Origin: Microcaldota archaeon
GTDB taxonomy: Archaea; Micrarchaeota; Micrarchaeia; Anstonellales; Bilamarchaeaceae
Reading direction: 5' to 3'
NCBI GenBank assembly: GCA_023248035.1
Contig: JAHFFJ010000002.1
Span: 23,448-61,864, forward strand
DNA: 38,417 bases
The notes under the pieces were generated by a model. It ran no database searches. It saw nothing but the letters and a program-made list of their open reading frames with translations, and was not told where the DNA came from. Positions within the stretch are counted from its first letter, which is position 1, and every line of letters starts with the position of its first letter. Positions 9,064 to 18,261 of this stretch are shown here, piece by piece. Position numbers and translations under genes: made by a program.

Positions 9064-9582
9064 ATGAAAATTAAGCTTACTCCAGAAATTTCCTACCTTA
9101 TTGGCCTCTGGAGGAAGACTCGCTGTTCCGAAGGTCTTGGCGTTAAGGGTGATTCATCCATCTTGAGCGTATTTTCAAAAACCATTCTCGATCTCAATAT
9201 CTCAGTACCAGAAAAGATTCTATCATCGGATGATCGTGTTTATCTCTACCACACCGCATATCGGAAGTTTTTCCAGGAAATCGAACAAGAGCAGCTTGAA
9301 CGTTTTAAATATCTAAATGAATACGCTGCCAGCTACCTTGCAGGGATGTTCGATGGTGCAGGTTCCATCGATGAACGCGGGATAGTCTCAATTGGCCATA
9401 CCTCCAAGCAAGATGATATGATGCTCCTAAGGCTTGGCTTTGTTACTAAACGCAGAGGTTCTGCATTGGTTCTGGATAGACCAGTACTATTTCTTACGTT
9501 CATAAAAAATTATGTAAAAATCTTCAAAGATCATAAAGTCTTTAGCTACATCCGTTCCGATGGCGCATCAAATAAAAGTTAA
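9064..9582 (+). CDS. Degenerate LAGLIDADG-like protein
   Basis: SYLAGMFDGAGSIDERGIVSIGHTSKQDDMMLLRLGF resembles a LAGLIDADG repeat; N-terminal SYLIGLW may be a second degenerate copy. Confidence 0.6.
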   Translation: MKIKLTPEISYLIGLWRKTRCSEGLGVKGDSSILSVFSKTILDLNISVPEKILSSDDRVYLYHTAYRKFFQEIEQEQLERFKYLNEYAASYLAGMFDGAGSIDERGIVSIGHTSKQDDMMLLRLGFVTKRRGSALVLDRPVLFLTFIKNYVKIFKDHKVFSYIRSDGASNKS

Positions 9583-9721
9583 TTTTCTGTTACACTGGTT
9601 TATCAATGAAACTCAATAGAAATTTTAGAGCTATGAAAATGTTAAGGCTATGAATTAGATTGAGGTATAATATGGTCGGGTGTTTAGAAACCTACGCGGT
9701 TAAAAAAGCGTCATACTATTC

Positions 9722-9751
9722 TTAATTCCAATCAGTTTTCACTGGAATTAA
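9722..9751 (+). promoter_or_regulatory. 9-bp hairpin in thrS upstream region
   Basis: TTAATTCCA (9722-9730) / TGGAATTAA (9743-9751), 12-nt loop, ending 22 nt before the thrS ATG. Confidence 0.4.
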
Positions 9752-9773
9752 TTTTACCTGGTTTGGGATTAAT

Positions 9774-11678
9774 ATGAGGATTCTTGCAGTACATTCGGAT
9801 TTTATAGAGGTAGAAGTCAAAAAGGCAGCAATTAAGCAGCCAGAAACACTTAGTGGAAAATGGCCAAGAAGATTTGACGAAGTTCTTGTTATTTTTACCG
9901 CAGTTGAAAAAGGCGATGAGAATGTTTCGGAAACCGCACTCAAGCTTACCGAAGAAATCCTATCAGTTGCAAATCAGGTAAAATGTAAAAATATTCTTAT
10001 CCATCCTTGGGTACATCTAACCTCAAATCCATCCTCTCCAAAAGTTGCCCAAGATATAATCTTGAAAACTGAGGAATTACTTAAAGAGCGCGAATTTTCC
10101 TGCGACCACTCGCCATTTGGTTGGTACAAGTCTTTTAACATTAAATCCAAAGGTCATCCACTATCAGAACTTTCACGCCAATTAAGTGCAAGTCCATCCG
10201 GACCATCGAAAGATGCAGCGGCTAAGTCCGAACCATCAGTAAAAGCAAGTGAATTAGAAATTGTTTCAAAAAGTCTTCAACAGGAAAACCAACTAAAATC
10301 CAGGTTCTATATCATGGATCTTGAAGGCAAACTCCACGAAGTCGACAAATTTAACTATGGTCAATACTCCGGTCTTAAAAAACTTGCTACATACGAAACA
10401 AAAAAGGTTCGGGTATACGAAAAAGAACCACCTCACATTAAAATAATGAAAGAGCATTCGCTCATAGACTATGAACCTGGTTCAGATTCTGGTAACTTTA
10501 GGCTGCTTCCAAAAGGCAGATTAATCAAGAAAATCATGGAACGGGCAGTTACCGACTGTTGTGTCGATTACGGAGCACTTGAAGTTGAAACACCTCTGAT
10601 GTACGATTACGAGCACCCATCACTCAAAAAATACCTCGATCGCTTCCCAGCTCGTCAATACGTAGTTATAAGTGATGAGAAGAAATTCTTCCTAAGATTT
10701 GCAGCGTGTTTTGGGCAATTCCTTATTGCTCACGATATGGTTTTCTCTTATAAGCACCTTCCCCTCAAGCTCTTTGAGCTAACTAGGTACAGTTTCAGGC
10801 GTGAAAAATCGGGAGAACTTGCTGGTCTAAAGAGACTACGTGCATTTACTATGCCTGATATGCACACCATGGTTGCAGATCTTGAAATGGGTCGTTTAGA
10901 ATTCGAAAGACAATACGATCTGGGTTTGGAATGGAATAAAATGATGCAACTAGAGACTGAAATCGCATTTAGGGTTCAAGATGATTTCTTTAATGAAAAC
11001 AAGGAGTGGTATATCGGTCTTGTAAAAAAAGGCGGCAAACCAATCCTCGTTGAGTTGTTTAAAGAACGCTACGCCTATTTCATTACAAAATTCGAGTTCA
11101 ATTTTATTGATAGTATGGACAAGGCAAGTGCACTTACAACCGTTCAGATCGATGTTGAAAATGCTGATACATATGATATAAACTTTGTTGATCATGATGG
11201 GAGCAAGAAGCGACCATACATACTTCATGCTTCCATAAGTGGAAGTTTAGAGCGTGTAATCTATGCCATTCTTGAAGCACAAGCAATGAAAATGGCAGAA
11301 GGTAAAAAAGCATCCTTTCCTCTTTGGCTTTCACCAACCCAGATTCGTATAATTCCTGTAAGTGATAAACACAAAGAACACGGTAACAAAATAATCAAAC
11401 AACTCGGAGCTAAAAAAGTTAGGGTTGACATTGATGATAGGGATGAACCACTTGGTAAGAAAATTCGCGATGGTCAGAAAGACTGGGTTCCATTTATTGT
11501 TGTAATAGGGGACAAAGAAATAGAAACCAGTTTGCTTTCAGTCAATATCAGGCTAAGTGATGAGAAAAAAGACATGAAATTAGAAGAACTTGTTGAAATT
11601 GTCGAATTAGCAAATTCTAATAAGCCATTTGAACGTCTTTCATTACCTGCCGAATTGTCTAAACGTCCCATAATCTAA
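9774..11678 (+). CDS. thrS: Threonyl-tRNA synthetase (archaeal type with N-terminal editing domain)
   Basis: MRILAVHSDFIEVEVKKAA (archaeal N-terminal domain) and class II core KEHSLIDYEPGSDSGNFRLLPKGRLIKKIMERAV...FELTRYSFRREKSGELAGLKRLRAFTMPDMHT; anticodon-binding C-terminus. Confidence 0.96.
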   Translation: MRILAVHSDFIEVEVKKAAIKQPETLSGKWPRRFDEVLVIFTAVEKGDENVSETALKLTEEILSVANQVKCKNILIHPWVHLTSNPSSPKVAQDIILKTEELLKEREFSCDHSPFGWYKSFNIKSKGHPLSELSRQLSASPSGPSKDAAAKSEPSVKASELEIVSKSLQQENQLKSRFYIMDLEGKLHEVDKFNYGQYSGLKKLATYETKKVRVYEKEPPHIKIMKEHSLIDYEPGSDSGNFRLLPKGRLIKKIMERAVTDCCVDYGALEVETPLMYDYEHPSLKKYLDRFPARQYVVISDEKKFFLRFAACFGQFLIAHDMVFSYKHLPLKLFELTRYSFRREKSGELAGLKRLRAFTMPDMHTMVADLEMGRLEFERQYDLGLEWNKMMQLETEIAFRVQDDFFNENKEWYIGLVKKGGKPILVELFKERYAYFITKFEFNFIDSMDKASALTTVQIDVENADTYDINFVDHDGSKKRPYILHASISGSLERVIYAILEAQAMKMAEGKKASFPLWLSPTQIRIIPVSDKHKEHGNKIIKQLGAKKVRVDIDDRDEPLGKKIRDGQKDWVPFIVVIGDKEIETSLLSVNIRLSDEKKDMKLEELVEIVELANSNKPFERLSLPAELSKRPII

Positions 11679-11807
11679 TTTCTACCCCCTTCCTTTCTCT
11701 AGCTTTTTTACTATTTCTTTTACTATTTCTCTTTGTTTTACTTTTACTCCTTTCTCGCATCCATTTTGTTACACTTCTTTATAAATAATGGTTGTGGGAA
11801 ATAAACC

Positions 11808-11888
11808 ATGAAACTAGCTAGCAATCTATTCCGGGAAGTTGCTAGCGTGAGCCTAATCTTCCAAGCCATCGGCTTGGTCACTAATTAA
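11808..11888 (+). other. Structured leader / possible 26-codon uORF upstream of PLP enzyme gene
   Basis: TATA-like TTTATAAA at 11778-11785; stems GCTAGCAA..TTGCTAGC and CCAAGCC ATC GGCTTGG; ORF MKLASNLFREVASVSLIFQAIGLVTN*. Confidence 0.45.
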
Positions 11889-11899
11889 AGTCCCTCACC

Positions 11900-13354
11900 A
11901 TGTGCGGGAGTTTTGTAATATCTCACAGTGCCCGGACTGGAGCGATATTCGATCCAAATAAGGTTAAAAAAGAGCTATGCCAGTTTGACCGCTCATTATG
12001 GGGATCCCCTCCGGATTCAAAAGGACTCCATCCAAGGCAAGTATGGGAATCAAAGCAGCTTGGATGGTTTGGTGGAGCAACCATAGGTCTTCCAACAGCA
12101 GATATTGTTTCCTATGGTGAATCAGTTTACGAAAAACTAAGTTCACTACACTCCAGAGTAACAAATGGTGAAAATGCTCTTGAACTTAATCGCTTATATT
12201 TGGAAGTAACATCAGCATGCAGGAAAAATACACTTGCTATGATGGGTCTCAATAGCGATTACGATGTTATACTCGAAACCAATGGCACCACTGCTCTTAA
12301 GATGGCATGCTCCCTTCTTGGAATAAAAGATGGGGATGAACTTGCAACCACTTTCGAGCAGGGTAACTATGTTAGCGCCGTACTTTCTGGTGCAGATCCA
12401 TGGCAGTATAACAAAGGTATGTTCCGGCCTGTACTCTCAATTTATGAGGGAACTATTCCAGAAGGAAATCAAAGAATAAATACCATCTGCCATAAGGTTG
12501 AGCTTTTTGATAGCGATCGTGCTCGTTCAGATGATGAAATATTACAGTCATTTAGTGAACTTGCAGATCGGCCTAAGCTTAAGGCAGTAGTAGTTCCTCA
12601 TGTAACCAAAGGCGGTCGAATACTTCCAGTTGCAAGGATAAGTGAGGAACTAAAATCCAAGGGTGTTAGGTACATCGTTGATGGCATACAAGCATTCGGA
12701 AGGCTAGGTATAGAAGAGCTAAGAAGTGCAGCGCAATGTTGCGATTACTATGCAGTAACATTCTCAAAGGCATTAGGGAGTGTGCTTGTTCGTGCTGGTT
12801 TAGTTGCAAGAAGGGATACAATAGAAAAAGATCAGGTTATCTCATCAGATTCAAAATTATTTAGCATAACCCCAAAACATTTCCAGTTTTCTGGTGGTTA
12901 TTCGGTTATAGATAAACTATATATAGATAAACTATATCCAGTCCAAAAATATACAAACCAAAACCAAGAGGCAATTTCACTTCCAGAAACTGCATGTGCT
13001 GTAGCTGCAACCAATCGCTATCTAAAATCCGATCGTTTGGCTACAATGCTACAGGTTGTTGAAATGGGCAATGAAGTTGTCAATCTGCTAAAAAAACATC
13101 TTGGCGCAAGAATACTTTATGAAGATGTTCCACACACTCCTGCGATAATAAGTTTTAGTCCTAAAGGCAATCCTGAATATCTTAAAAAAGCACTCCAGTC
13201 AATGTGTGTTACTCCATCTGCCAATGTTGCGGAAAGGGGTCTTGGTGGTAAAATGATGAGATTTGAAATTGCCGAGCATCTGCTTTTTCAAAGTTCAAAA
13301 CGCCTTGAACTTCTTGAATCAGCTCTTCAATCCCTAAAATTCTTCAATCGCTAA
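11900..13354 (+). CDS. PLP-dependent aminotransferase class V-like enzyme
   Basis: DVILETNGTTALKMACSLL...GRILPVARISEELKSKGVRYIVDGIQAFGRLGIEE...CDYYAVTFSKALG (Asp then SK-type Schiff-base Lys in class V fold). Confidence 0.8.
   Translation: MCGSFVISHSARTGAIFDPNKVKKELCQFDRSLWGSPPDSKGLHPRQVWESKQLGWFGGATIGLPTADIVSYGESVYEKLSSLHSRVTNGENALELNRLYLEVTSACRKNTLAMMGLNSDYDVILETNGTTALKMACSLLGIKDGDELATTFEQGNYVSAVLSGADPWQYNKGMFRPVLSIYEGTIPEGNQRINTICHKVELFDSDRARSDDEILQSFSELADRPKLKAVVVPHVTKGGRILPVARISEELKSKGVRYIVDGIQAFGRLGIEELRSAAQCCDYYAVTFSKALGSVLVRAGLVARRDTIEKDQVISSDSKLFSITPKHFQFSGGYSVIDKLYIDKLYPVQKYTNQNQEAISLPETACAVAATNRYLKSDRLATMLQVVEMGNEVVNLLKKHLGARILYEDVPHTPAIISFSPKGNPEYLKKALQSMCVTPSANVAERGLGGKMMRFEIAEHLLFQSSKRLELLESALQSLKFFNR
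12908..12937 (+). repeat. Perfect 2 x 15-bp in-frame tandem duplication
   Basis: ATAGATAAACTATAT twice (12908-12922, 12923-12937), encoding IDKLY-IDKLY. Confidence 0.95.
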
Positions 13355-13427
13355 AATTTTAGATTTTTCGCTAGGCAGTTTGCTTTAGTGGTTAGGTATT
13401 TATTAGTTGCTGCATTACTTATTGCCC

Positions 13428-15299
13428 ATGTCTATTTCTAAAGTTTCCAAACAACAAAAACTACCCATCCACCTCAGGGCAATTGCCACTATGGTCAGTG
13501 CTTTTAAGCGGGAACTTCTCGTGGTGGATATGTCAGGAGGCACCTACCATGCAGTTGTGCCCGAAGGCCTTCCGTTTCGGGATTCTCTGGATATACTCAC
13601 AAAAAAATATGGTGGCGGTGTTGCAACCTATGATTATGGTGGGGATCTTGGTCAAGAAATTGTTGCAGTTGTAATAGGTAAAAGCATCGAGGTAAAGGGA
13701 GAACCTGAAAAAGTTTCTGGTGCAGATTTCTCAAAGTTTGATGATCCTGATTATTTTTCCCGCATCTGCAAAGAACAATCATTATCTAGCGAGGGCGGAA
13801 TACATTTTTTCCTTGGAGAATCCGGTATTCCTATAGTTCCAGCTATGGGCGAGAGCGGTAAAATTGGTTTTCTTAATTCAAAAGAAGTCCTAGTTACTGG
13901 TTCTACTAGCTACTTCTCAATCCGTTTAGTGAACTACAATAGCGACCCACAAACACTCAAAGATCTTGGTTCTGGTGAAATAGATATTAGTTTGGCTGCC
14001 CAAACTGCTCTAAGTAATCCCGGTAGTGTTAATTCCCCGACCAATCTTACAAAAGAACAAATCGAGAAGGCTCATGGTGGTGCAAGAGGAGATAAACTGA
14101 TGCTCGATGAACAAAAAATACTTATCTTTGACTTTTTAACCAATGAACTAAAGACGGCTTTAGAATATGCCCTTCCAGAAAAACCCGTTCGCGACTTATT
14201 TACCATGCAAAAACTACCGCTACAACAATCAGATTTGCCTTTTTCAATTGGGCCGCTACCTATAGTACCAAGCATGGCGGCATTTTCCTATGTTCCTACT
14301 GTACTTGATGTCTTTAGTTCAGTTACGGTTTTAGCTATAGACCGAAGGCTAGAAATGGCTTCAAATTTACTCCAAAGACCTATAATTCAAAAGGAAAATA
14401 TTACGGGTAATGCCGTTCTCCCAGTTGACAGAAGACTAGCATTTGGTACCCTAAAGGAATTCGCACTTCCCCGTTCTTCTCGTTCTAACTCAGAAATGGG
14501 TGATGTCAGTATGAAAGTTCCAAGTGATACACAAATAAATCCACCATCAACAGTAAATGTTCCTAAAGAAGCTTGTTCTTCGACTTCTAAAAAACCCGAA
14601 TCTTCCCTATACCGAGAAATCTCCACCAAATCATCAGCCAAACCAAGAACTTATAAGTCAAGAAAACCATCAGAACCAAGTTATCCAAAAATCAATGAAA
14701 AAAAACAACCTAATAAAAAAATCAAGCATACAGATTATCGTTCTCTTCATAGTCCATTAAGTCTTCCAATAACTGATTCGTCCGACAAGTCCACAACTAA
14801 GCCGTCCAAAGAGTTAACATTAAAGCCAAAACAAAAACCAAAGAAAGGCAGTAAAATTTCAAAGAAGGAAAAATCTGAGCAAAAACCTAAGGCAACAAAA
14901 AAATTCAAATCACCAGGCCTAAAAATAAATTTATTAAAATCAAAATCTACTAAAAAGAAAAAAATACTTCCAAAAGTTGCAAAGAATAACTTAGGCTTAA
15001 AGCCCAAACCAGAGCCAATCCTAAAACACCCAGGAATAAAAACCAAAAGTAAAAAATCAATCAGAGATAAACCAAAGATAAAATCAACGAACCTAGATCA
15101 AACTAATACAACAATCCACGCAAACCATACTAAAACTCCTAAGAGCATCTCAAAAAAACTCCCCAAGAAAACTTCAGTAGTCCTTTCAAAAGAATATATA
15201 GAAACTGCAAAAACTAATAAGAAAATTAAAGAATACTTCAGGCTGGAAATGCTTGGTTTCTACGGTAGAAGGAAAAAAAGGAAAAAGTTCAAGATCTAA
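13428..15299 (+). CDS. Hypothetical protein: folded N-terminal region plus long Lys-rich low-complexity tail
   Basis: ORF from ATG 13428; residues from about 390 onward are Lys/Ser/Pro rich (KPKQKPKKGSKISKKEKSEQKPKATKKFKSPG...RRKKRKKFKI). Confidence 0.75.
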   Translation: MSISKVSKQQKLPIHLRAIATMVSAFKRELLVVDMSGGTYHAVVPEGLPFRDSLDILTKKYGGGVATYDYGGDLGQEIVAVVIGKSIEVKGEPEKVSGADFSKFDDPDYFSRICKEQSLSSEGGIHFFLGESGIPIVPAMGESGKIGFLNSKEVLVTGSTSYFSIRLVNYNSDPQTLKDLGSGEIDISLAAQTALSNPGSVNSPTNLTKEQIEKAHGGARGDKLMLDEQKILIFDFLTNELKTALEYALPEKPVRDLFTMQKLPLQQSDLPFSIGPLPIVPSMAAFSYVPTVLDVFSSVTVLAIDRRLEMASNLLQRPIIQKENITGNAVLPVDRRLAFGTLKEFALPRSSRSNSEMGDVSMKVPSDTQINPPSTVNVPKEACSSTSKKPESSLYREISTKSSAKPRTYKSRKPSEPSYPKINEKKQPNKKIKHTDYRSLHSPLSLPITDSSDKSTTKPSKELTLKPKQKPKKGSKISKKEKSEQKPKATKKFKSPGLKINLLKSKSTKKKKILPKVAKNNLGLKPKPEPILKHPGIKTKSKKSIRDKPKIKSTNLDQTNTTIHANHTKTPKSISKKLPKKTSVVLSKEYIETAKTNKKIKEYFRLEMLGFYGRRKKRKKFKI

Positions 15300-16648
15300 T
15301 GGAAGAGTAGCGGCAGGAAATTCAAGATAAACATGCCCAAAGCACCATAGCTTACTGCCTTAACGATCATCTTATTCTTTAGATTAACATCAATTAATCG
15401 ATAACCATCGAAAAGCGGTATTGGTAGCAGGTTCACAGCTCCTACTACGAAATTAAGTGCAAGTCCAAGGCCAAGTACTGTATATATAAAATCGAAACCA
15501 GGGACAGAATACTTGGTAGCAATAGACTCTTTAGTTAAAACAGTATATGTGATTCCTATTTTACCATTCTCATCAGTTTTCCTTACTATCTCCCCCATAT
15601 TAGTCATAATCGACACCTCAGAATTTTTGGGGAGGTCAATCTTGATATTATTTAGATCCAAAGTTTCTCCATTAAAACCATATATCACTGTTCCCATTTC
15701 CATTCCTGATCGTACCAAGAGTCCTTGTTCCCTGTAAGCAGGGGTAAGGAAAAAGAAAGAAACAAAAAGCATGAAGAAAACAATGGATGTTATGAGGTTG
15801 GCAGTGGGGCCTGCAACAAGCACTCTAGTGTGGCTTTCGTTGTCAGATTTTGCAAGCTTCTGCTCATCTGGTTCTACAAATGCACCTATGGGTATTATGC
15901 CAAAAAGAACTATTCCAGAAGATAAAATCGGTACTTTTGCAATCTTGGCAAGTATTGCATGTGCACCCTCATGAACTACCATTACTATAGCAAGCGCAGC
16001 AATGCCCTCGAAAAATGGAAGATTTACTCCAGGAAGAAGAAGTGTTCCACCTGCAGCAGTTTGTGAAATCGCACCACTCCCAAATGCAATGGTGGTTATA
16101 AGCGCTTTAAGCACCGTTAGGCCATAAAAAGTTATCCCAAAAAGGATAAACAAAAATAATCCTCCAACCAAAAGCATTCCACTTACCATGTAAAATGCGA
16201 CATCAGCACTGGTTCCAATATCAACTGCAGCTTTGCTCGTGCTTCCTACATTTACTACCTGGACTAAAAATGCAAGTGCAAATGGTGCAACAAAGATCGA
16301 TATGCCAAAAAGAAGGATAATGCCTATAATGAATGTTAGGGGAGAGAAATTTTTCCTCATAATAAAAAAGCTAAGAACTCCATAAGACATTGATGCTCCT
16401 ACATCTGCAATAAACTTGAAAGCCTTGTCGTATTTTGCCAGGTTCTCTATTAATGCAAGGCCCTTTTTACTTTTAAGCAGAACAAGACCCATCTCGCTTT
16501 GCTGTTTATACTTTTTTATGAAAATATAATTTACCATAAGCATTTCTGCTACTACCAGTAAGAATTTCCACAATCCAGGAATCTGGAGCTGCAGGATGCT
16601 ATAAAACAAACCCAATGCTACTGCTATCAGGAAAAATATAATCATCAT
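15296..16648 (-). CDS. Site-2 protease-like M50 intramembrane metalloprotease
   Basis: Multi-TM; HEGAH (HExxH) in MVVHEGAHAILAKIAKVPILSSG and NLLPIPLFDGYRL second motif. Confidence 0.92.
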   Translation of the reverse strand: MMIIFFLIAVALGLFYSILQLQIPGLWKFLLVVAEMLMVNYIFIKKYKQQSEMGLVLLKSKKGLALIENLAKYDKAFKFIADVGASMSYGVLSFFIMRKNFSPLTFIIGIILLFGISIFVAPFALAFLVQVVNVGSTSKAAVDIGTSADVAFYMVSGMLLVGGLFLFILFGITFYGLTVLKALITTIAFGSGAISQTAAGGTLLLPGVNLPFFEGIAALAIVMVVHEGAHAILAKIAKVPILSSGIVLFGIIPIGAFVEPDEQKLAKSDNESHTRVLVAGPTANLITSIVFFMLFVSFFFLTPAYREQGLLVRSGMEMGTVIYGFNGETLDLNNIKIDLPKNSEVSIMTNMGEIVRKTDENGKIGITYTVLTKESIATKYSVPGFDFIYTVLGLGLALNFVVGAVNLLPIPLFDGYRLIDVNLKNKMIVKAVSYGALGMFILNFLPLLFH

Positions 16649-16696
16649 TAACCTAGGTTGCTACCTATTTTTATATTTATTGAGAGATATGAAATT

Positions 16697-17173
16697 ATGG
16701 CTGCTCTTCCTTGTGATATCTGTGGTAACCCCCCAGTCCGGGCGCAAATTATGATCGAGGGTGCAAAGTTGCTTGCATGTGCCCGCTGCATGAAGGGAGG
16801 CAAAATACTCCATCGCTTTGATGATGAACCTTCTCCAATAAATCCAAATGCCACTGTAACTACATCTACCAAGTCAACTGAAGAAATAATTGAAGACTAT
16901 GGCAAAACAATCCTTAATGCCCGCGAGAAAAAAGGTCTTACTGTGGTTACACTAGCCGAAAAAATAAAGGAAAAAGAAACATACATCCATGGTATTGAAC
17001 ATGAACGTTTTTCTCCCAGCCTTGAAGTTGCCAGAAAGCTTGAAAAGGAACTTAAAATAAAGCTTGTAGAAAAAATGAGCGATGTGCTTTCACCCTCTGC
17101 TCCACAATCCCGTTCATTTTCCACACCAACTCTCGCGGACATGGTCGATAAAAAAAAGAAAAGGGAGAAATAA
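16697..17173 (+). CDS. Archaeal MBF1-like protein (Zn ribbon + HTH)
   Basis: MAALPCDICGNPP...LLACARCMKGG plus Cro/C1-type HTH (LTVVTLAEKIKEKETYIHGIEHERFSPSLEVARKLEKEL). ATG 16697 preferred over 16658. Confidence 0.9.
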   Translation: MAALPCDICGNPPVRAQIMIEGAKLLACARCMKGGKILHRFDDEPSPINPNATVTTSTKSTEEIIEDYGKTILNAREKKGLTVVTLAEKIKEKETYIHGIEHERFSPSLEVARKLEKELKIKLVEKMSDVLSPSAPQSRSFSTPTLADMVDKKKKREK

Positions 17174-18211
17174 ATGGGCGTCGACCTGGGGGATCTTTCA
17201 GTTAAACATACTATCTCCCTACAATCGCTTTCGGGTAAAATAATCGCATTAGACGCTTACAATGTTCTTTATCAGTTTCTTGCTTCCATAAGACAGGAAG
17301 ATGGCACCCCTCTTATGGATTTTAAGGGAAATATTACTGCCCATCTTTCTGGTCTTTTCTATCGCAGTTGTAAGCTCATAGAAGGTGGTATCCGTCCAGT
17401 CTATGTTTTTGATGGCAAACCAAATGTTCTTAAACAAAAAACCCAGTTCCAGCGTTCCGAAATAAAAAAACGTGCGGAAGAAAAATGGAAAGATGCGCTT
17501 GAACATGGCAAATACGAAGATGCTAAACGTTATGCTCAGGGAACCTCAAGACTAACTGGTGAAATGGTCGAAGAAAGCAAACTTCTTCTCTCTGCGATGG
17601 GCATCCCTCATATCCAGGCACCCTCAGATGGTGAAGCTCAGGCCGCCCTTATGGTGAAGAAAGGAATTGCGCATGCAACCGGTTCACAGGATTATGATGC
17701 ATTATTATTTGGTTCGCCCGTTCTTGTGCGTAATCTTTCAATAACCGGAAGGAGAAAAGTACCAAGACAAAATCGCTATTTAATTGTCGAACCAGAACAG
17801 ATTGAACTTAAAGAGACCCTTAGTTCTCTTGAACTTGACCAGGCACAACTTATAATGCTCGGAATACTTATTGGCACTGATTTTAACGATGGTGTAAAAG
17901 GTGTAGGTCCTAAGACCGCATTAAAGATAGTCAAATCGTCAAAAACAATACCCGAGCTTATCAGCTATGTTAAGGAAAAATACGAATACGATTTTGATAA
18001 TCCGCCCGAAGATGTTCTTGAAATTTTTTTGAATCCACCCTATAATGAACCAGAGCCACTAAAATGGTCGGAGATAAATTCGGATGAGGTACAAAAACTT
18101 CTTGTCGATAAGCATGACTTTTCTGCTGATCGCCTTAGTAGTTCTATAGAATCTTTATCTAAAATAACAAAAGAAAGGTCTGCCCAGAGCAAACTGGATA
18201 AGTGGTTTTAG
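17174..18211 (+). CDS. fen: Flap endonuclease 1
   Basis: MGVDLGDL...IALDAYNVLYQFLASIRQEDGTPLMD...YVFDGKPN...QAPSDGEAQAALM..GSQDYDALLFG...GTDFNDGVKGVGPKTALK; C-terminal PIP-box-like QSKLDKWF. Confidence 0.97.
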   Translation: MGVDLGDLSVKHTISLQSLSGKIIALDAYNVLYQFLASIRQEDGTPLMDFKGNITAHLSGLFYRSCKLIEGGIRPVYVFDGKPNVLKQKTQFQRSEIKKRAEEKWKDALEHGKYEDAKRYAQGTSRLTGEMVEESKLLLSAMGIPHIQAPSDGEAQAALMVKKGIAHATGSQDYDALLFGSPVLVRNLSITGRRKVPRQNRYLIVEPEQIELKETLSSLELDQAQLIMLGILIGTDFNDGVKGVGPKTALKIVKSSKTIPELISYVKEKYEYDFDNPPEDVLEIFLNPPYNEPEPLKWSEINSDEVQKLLVDKHDFSADRLSSSIESLSKITKERSAQSKLDKWF

Positions 18212-18261
18212 GTTTTCATCGGTTCTTTTGAAATATTTCTAGATCATATCATTGCGATGAC

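Noticed and set aside
14747-15046. Phe-rich minus-strand ORF
   Set aside because: Shadow of the Lys-rich (AAA/AAG) coding tail on the plus strand.
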